A stretch of DNA of 64,000 nt from UBA6522 sp965221035. GTDB lineage: Bacteria > Pseudomonadota > Gammaproteobacteria > Steroidobacterales > Rariloculaceae. The translations under genes and the position numbers were made by a program. The notes beneath the pieces are model-generated. The model searched no databases. It saw only the letters and a program-made list of their open reading frames with translations, and had not been told where the DNA came from. How positions within the stretch are numbered: position 1 is the first letter of the stretch; each line of letters opens with the position of its first letter. The stretch is from assembly GCA_965221035.1 (NCBI GenBank), contig OZ244860.1, forward strand, positions 186,001 to 250,000. Reading direction: 5' to 3'. Of this stretch, positions 60,951-64,000 are shown in pieces.

Positions 60951-63431
60951 ATGACTGGGAAATTCTTGAATCGTGTGGGGGGCATGCCGATTGCCGCGGG
61001 TGTCGTGGTCGCCTTGGCCGCCCCGCCTGCCTTCACACAGGGTCAACTTGAGGAAATCGTCGTAACTGCCCGCAAACGCGAGGAGAGTCTGCAGGAGGTA
61101 CCGGTTTCGATCTCGGTCATCAATTCGGATCTGCTGGTCGAATCGGGCATCCGGGACGCCTATGACCTGTTCGAGATGACACCTGGCATCAACTGGGAAC
61201 AGGCCCAGGACCGCCAGGGCAGCCGCCCGTCGGTGCGCGGCGTGCAGACCGCGGCTCAGAACCCGGTTCGCCAGAAGGTGACCTCCTTCCTCGACGGCAT
61301 GCCACTGCTCGGCCAGCAGGGCGGGCTGCAATTTGTAGGCGTGGACAGGGTGGAAGTCATGCGCGGACCGCAAAGCTCCGCCTTCGGACGCGCCACGTTC
61401 GCAGGGGCCATCAACTATGTGTCCCGCACGCCGGGGGATGAACACAGCGGCGACGTGCGTGTCGCCACCAGCAGCCTGGGACGCAACGAGCTGCAGTTCG
61501 AGCTCGGCGGGCCCATCAACGAGACCTTCGGGTACACCATTGACGCCAACTTCGACGAGTTTCGCGGCCCCGACGAGTGGGTGTCCAGCGACGGCTACGA
61601 GTTGGGCGGGCAACAAACGACCTACATCACCGGCAAGCTGACGTTCGCGCCCAACGACAATTTCGACGGTTATGTCCGGCTCATCCACTCCGACATCGAC
61701 GACACCCCGCCCATCGAGTGGTACCCGACGCAGGCGGAGCGGGACGCCTGTTCGAACGTCACCCTGGGCATGGGCAACCGCTATTTCGAAGGAACGTTCG
61801 ACTGCCAATTCGCCGTCCCCGCGAACGGTTATCCCAGGAACCACACGCCCGAGGTGATCTTCCCCGAGGGTTCGCCGGAGTACTACGCCGCGCAGATCTA
61901 CAGCGTGCTCGACCCGTCGTCGCGGGTGGAACGCAACCGCATCCAGAGCCAGCTCAACTTCAGCACGGACGGCGGCAGCACGCTGGAACTCCTGGCGTTC
62001 TACTCCGAAGACGATCTGCGCCGCTGGTACGACTCGGATACGTCCGCGGCCGACCCGGTGGTTACCTTCCCGATGGGGATGTTCATGGTCGCGGGCGTCA
62101 GTTCCATGGCCAATCCGAATACCATCGAGGAGAACTACGTCGAGGCACGTTGGCTCTCGCCCGGCGAAGACCGGCTGCGTTGGCTGGTCGGCGCCTCGGT
62201 CTACGACTATTCGTCGTTGACGAACGTGTGGTCGGTATACGCCGGCGTCGTGCTGGGACTGGAGGACGAAGTCAACGGCGGTAACCCGTTCGTTCCCAAC
62301 CTCGTGTTGTCCGACACGTCGACGAATACGGGCGTTTACGCCAACCTTACTTACGACATTTCGGACCAAACCACGGTGTCGTTCGAGGGGCGGTTCCAGC
62401 GGGATGACGTCACCAATATCGACAATATCACCGGGCACAGTTTCAATCTGACCACCGACAGCTTCCAGCCGCGAATCGGCCTGAACCACAACATAAGCGA
62501 GCAGGTCTCCGTCTACGGCCAGATTTCCAGCGGAACCAACCCGGCCGGCGTCAACCTGCCGTTTGTCGAGCAATTGCGCATCGACTCGCTCGCCGCGGCC
62601 GCCGCAGGCGGGGCCGTCGCCTTCGACGAAACGACGTTCCTCACCTTCGAGGAGGAGTCATTGACCAACTTCGAGGTCGGAGTCAAGGCAAACGCGCTGG
62701 AGAACCGCCTTCAGCTGGCTGCCGCGGTCTACGTCATGGAATGGGACAAGATGATCAACCCCTTCACGCTGAGCTGGGATGGTGACTGGAACGACGGTTC
62801 GTTCGACCCCAACGGCACGATCTTCTCGGGCCCGTTCGTGATGGCGCGGACGTTCATCAATACCGGTGTGGGGGACCTGTCCGGTGTCGAGGTGGAGGCG
62901 ACGTGGGCGGCCACCGACAACTGGACCTTGCGCGGCGCAGCGACACTTTCGAACCTTGAGTACAGCCAGTTCTGCGATCCGCTCGCGGTGCAGAACCTGG
63001 GACTGCCGGCGACCGACACAGCGGCCACCGGTGCGGCCACGGCGTGTGTCGAGGTGGGCGGCAACCGGCTGCTCGAACAGCCGGAGCAGACGCTGGTGCT
63101 GTCTCCCACGTACCGTTCAAATCCCATAGGGACCAGCGACTGGACGTGGATGGCCCGGCTCGACATGCGTTACGAGGGCGACTGGTTTGTGGACGCGACC
63201 AACATCATGGCGGTGCCGGCGACGACCATATTCAACGGCTCGTTGGCTTTTCGAAACCAGGACCTGACCATCCGCCTGTATGGGAGCAACCTGACCGACG
63301 ACGATACGCCGCGGCGGATCGACTTCGCCAATGACAATGGCATCGCTCCCACCGGACCGGGTCGGCGGAATTTCCGCATCCGGCCCAGGATACCCAGGGA
63401 AGTGGGGGCGCAGCTGACCTACCAGTTCTAG
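60951..63431 (+). CDS. TonB-dependent receptor
   Basis: 826 residues from ATG 60951, with GGGAGG 4-5 nt upstream. Signal peptide, then TonB box-like EEIVVTARKREESLQEVPVS, plug (GSRPSVRGVQT, VEVMRGPQSSAFGRATFAGA INYVSRTP) and barrel ending REVGAQLTYQF with the C-terminal Phe needed by the Bam machinery. The sequence resembles receptors of the large polymer/siderophore/vitamin type with an IxVTAxKR start, common in marine bacteria. Ligand unknown. A SoxC-like gene begins 66 nt after its stop. Confidence 0.9.
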   Translation: MTGKFLNRVGGMPIAAGVVVALAAPPAFTQGQLEEIVVTARKREESLQEVPVSISVINSDLLVESGIRDAYDLFEMTPGINWEQAQDRQGSRPSVRGVQTAAQNPVRQKVTSFLDGMPLLGQQGGLQFVGVDRVEVMRGPQSSAFGRATFAGAINYVSRTPGDEHSGDVRVATSSLGRNELQFELGGPINETFGYTIDANFDEFRGPDEWVSSDGYELGGQQTTYITGKLTFAPNDNFDGYVRLIHSDIDDTPPIEWYPTQAERDACSNVTLGMGNRYFEGTFDCQFAVPANGYPRNHTPEVIFPEGSPEYYAAQIYSVLDPSSRVERNRIQSQLNFSTDGGSTLELLAFYSEDDLRRWYDSDTSAADPVVTFPMGMFMVAGVSSMANPNTIEENYVEARWLSPGEDRLRWLVGASVYDYSSLTNVWSVYAGVVLGLEDEVNGGNPFVPNLVLSDTSTNTGVYANLTYDISDQTTVSFEGRFQRDDVTNIDNITGHSFNLTTDSFQPRIGLNHNISEQVSVYGQISSGTNPAGVNLPFVEQLRIDSLAAAAAGGAVAFDETTFLTFEEESLTNFEVGVKANALENRLQLAAAVYVMEWDKMINPFTLSWDGDWNDGSFDPNGTIFSGPFVMARTFINTGVGDLSGVEVEATWAATDNWTLRGAATLSNLEYSQFCDPLAVQNLGLPATDTAATGAATACVEVGGNRLLEQPEQTLVLSPTYRSNPIGTSDWTWMARLDMRYEGDWFVDATNIMAVPATTIFNGSLAFRNQDLTIRLYGSNLTDDDTPRRIDFANDNGIAPTGPGRRNFRIRPRIPREVGAQLTYQF

Positions 63432-63496
63432 CAAATGCGTCTACCCGGACCGGGCAGGTCTGATCGTCCAGGGTCTGAGTTGGCAACCGCATATCG

Positions 63497-64000
63497 GTGG
63501 CGGAACTGAGTCCCGACAACCTGGAATTCGTTGCGGGCAACGGCCTGCTGCACCGTCGCGTCTTTCTTGCCGGCGGTGCCGCGGCCCTCGCCGCGGGCTC
63601 TCTCGGGCCGCTGACGGCGGCCCGGACGCAGGAACGGCCGCCGTGGATGCGCATCCCGGGTGGGCCCATGACCGGCCACGGCAGCCGCTCGCATTATGAA
63701 GATCATATTCAGCGATTGATCACTTCGGCTGCCGGCACCGACGGAAGTGGCGGTTCCCGGACCCCCCTTGAGGCGCTGGAGGGCATGATCACGCCCAGCG
63801 CGTTGCACTTCGAGCGCCACCATGGCGGTGTCCCCGATATCGATCCCGACGCGCATCGCCTGCTGGTGCACGGATTGGTCGACCGGGCGCTGTGGTTCGA
63901 CATGGATGCGTTGTCCCGTTACCCGATGGTCTCGCGCATCCAATTCATCGAGTGTTCAGGCAACAGCCGGATGGCGGGTCTCACGCAGGAGCCCTTGAGC
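63497..64000 (+). CDS. SoxC-like sulfite dehydrogenase molybdopterin subunit, N-terminal part
   Basis: 168 residues from GTG 63497 to the window end. A twin-arginine leader (HRRVFLAGGAAALAAG) is followed by PPWMRIPGGPMTGHGSRSHY, SRTPLEALEGMITPSALHFE RHHGGVPDIDPDAHRLLVHG, and RIQFIECSGNS, where the Cys ligates molybdenum. These blocks are typical of SoxC and related sulfite-oxidase-fold proteins. Tat export in the periplasm is expected. SoxC works with the SoxD cytochrome in thiosulfate oxidation, but no other sox gene is seen before the edge. Confidence 0.85.
   Translation, partial: MAELSPDNLEFVAGNGLLHRRVFLAGGAAALAAGSLGPLTAARTQERPPWMRIPGGPMTGHGSRSHYEDHIQRLITSAAGTDGSGGSRTPLEALEGMITPSALHFERHHGGVPDIDPDAHRLLVHGLVDRALWFDMDALSRYPMVSRIQFIECSGNSRMAGLTQEPLS

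Overview
The window is high-G+C chromosomal DNA from a Gram-negative bacterium, most likely a gammaproteobacterium. It carries a type II secretion system (gspC/D/E/F), LolA, TonB-dependent receptors, ZnuABC, an N-degron set (clpS, clpA, aat) with infA, and the ftsK-lolA-serS order familiar from gammaproteobacteria. The many secreted hydrolases, TonB receptors and a SoxC-like protein suggest a marine or host-associated heterotroph. That habitat is inference only.

Positions 1-11441 hold a type II secretion operon on the minus strand, broken by two insertions. gspC is separated from gspD by about 3.3 kb that contains a conserved unknown gene on the opposite strand, hipB, and a dead hipA split by an IS630-family element. 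gspD and gspE are still adjacent. gspE is separated from gspF (cut by the window edge) by about 3.4 kb holding a plus-strand trio (membrane-anchored hydratase-like protein, DoxX-like protein, exported-looking SDR), a VapBC-like toxin-antitoxin pair and a 20-bp tandem repeat. Positions 11640-12210 hold an IS4-type transposase relic and a small membrane protein.

Positions 12640-23767 are the conserved core: clpS-clpA, an AbgT-type transporter, infA, aat, a COG3146 protein, ftsK, lolA and serS. ClpS, ClpA and Aat together form the bacterial N-degron pathway. Positions 23900-31050 hold an exported amidohydrolase, a lipoprotein sulfatase, a four-gene ABC transporter/GntR/GIN-domain operon with a visible operator, a VanX-like dipeptidase and a GT25 glycosyltransferase.

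Positions 31170-37836 hold three paralogous exported DUF6152-type proteins mixed with two exported metallo-beta-lactamase-fold proteins and a cysteine-dioxygenase-like protein. Next comes an A+T-richer type II restriction-modification pair (38330-40442). Positions 40636-49042 are dominated by exported alpha/beta hydrolases and NHL-repeat proteins, with a tRNA-Ser and a SixA-like protein between them.

Positions 49120-55382 form a zinc island: a small CxxC protein, a TonB receptor with long His/Asp/Glu loops, a cation diffusion facilitator and ZnuB/C/A. Positions 55357-64000 hold an exported hydrolase, a Tat-exported thiamine-diphosphate enzyme directly followed by a cytochrome c, a GPH/MFS transporter, a second TonB receptor and the start of a SoxC-like molybdoenzyme that runs off the window.
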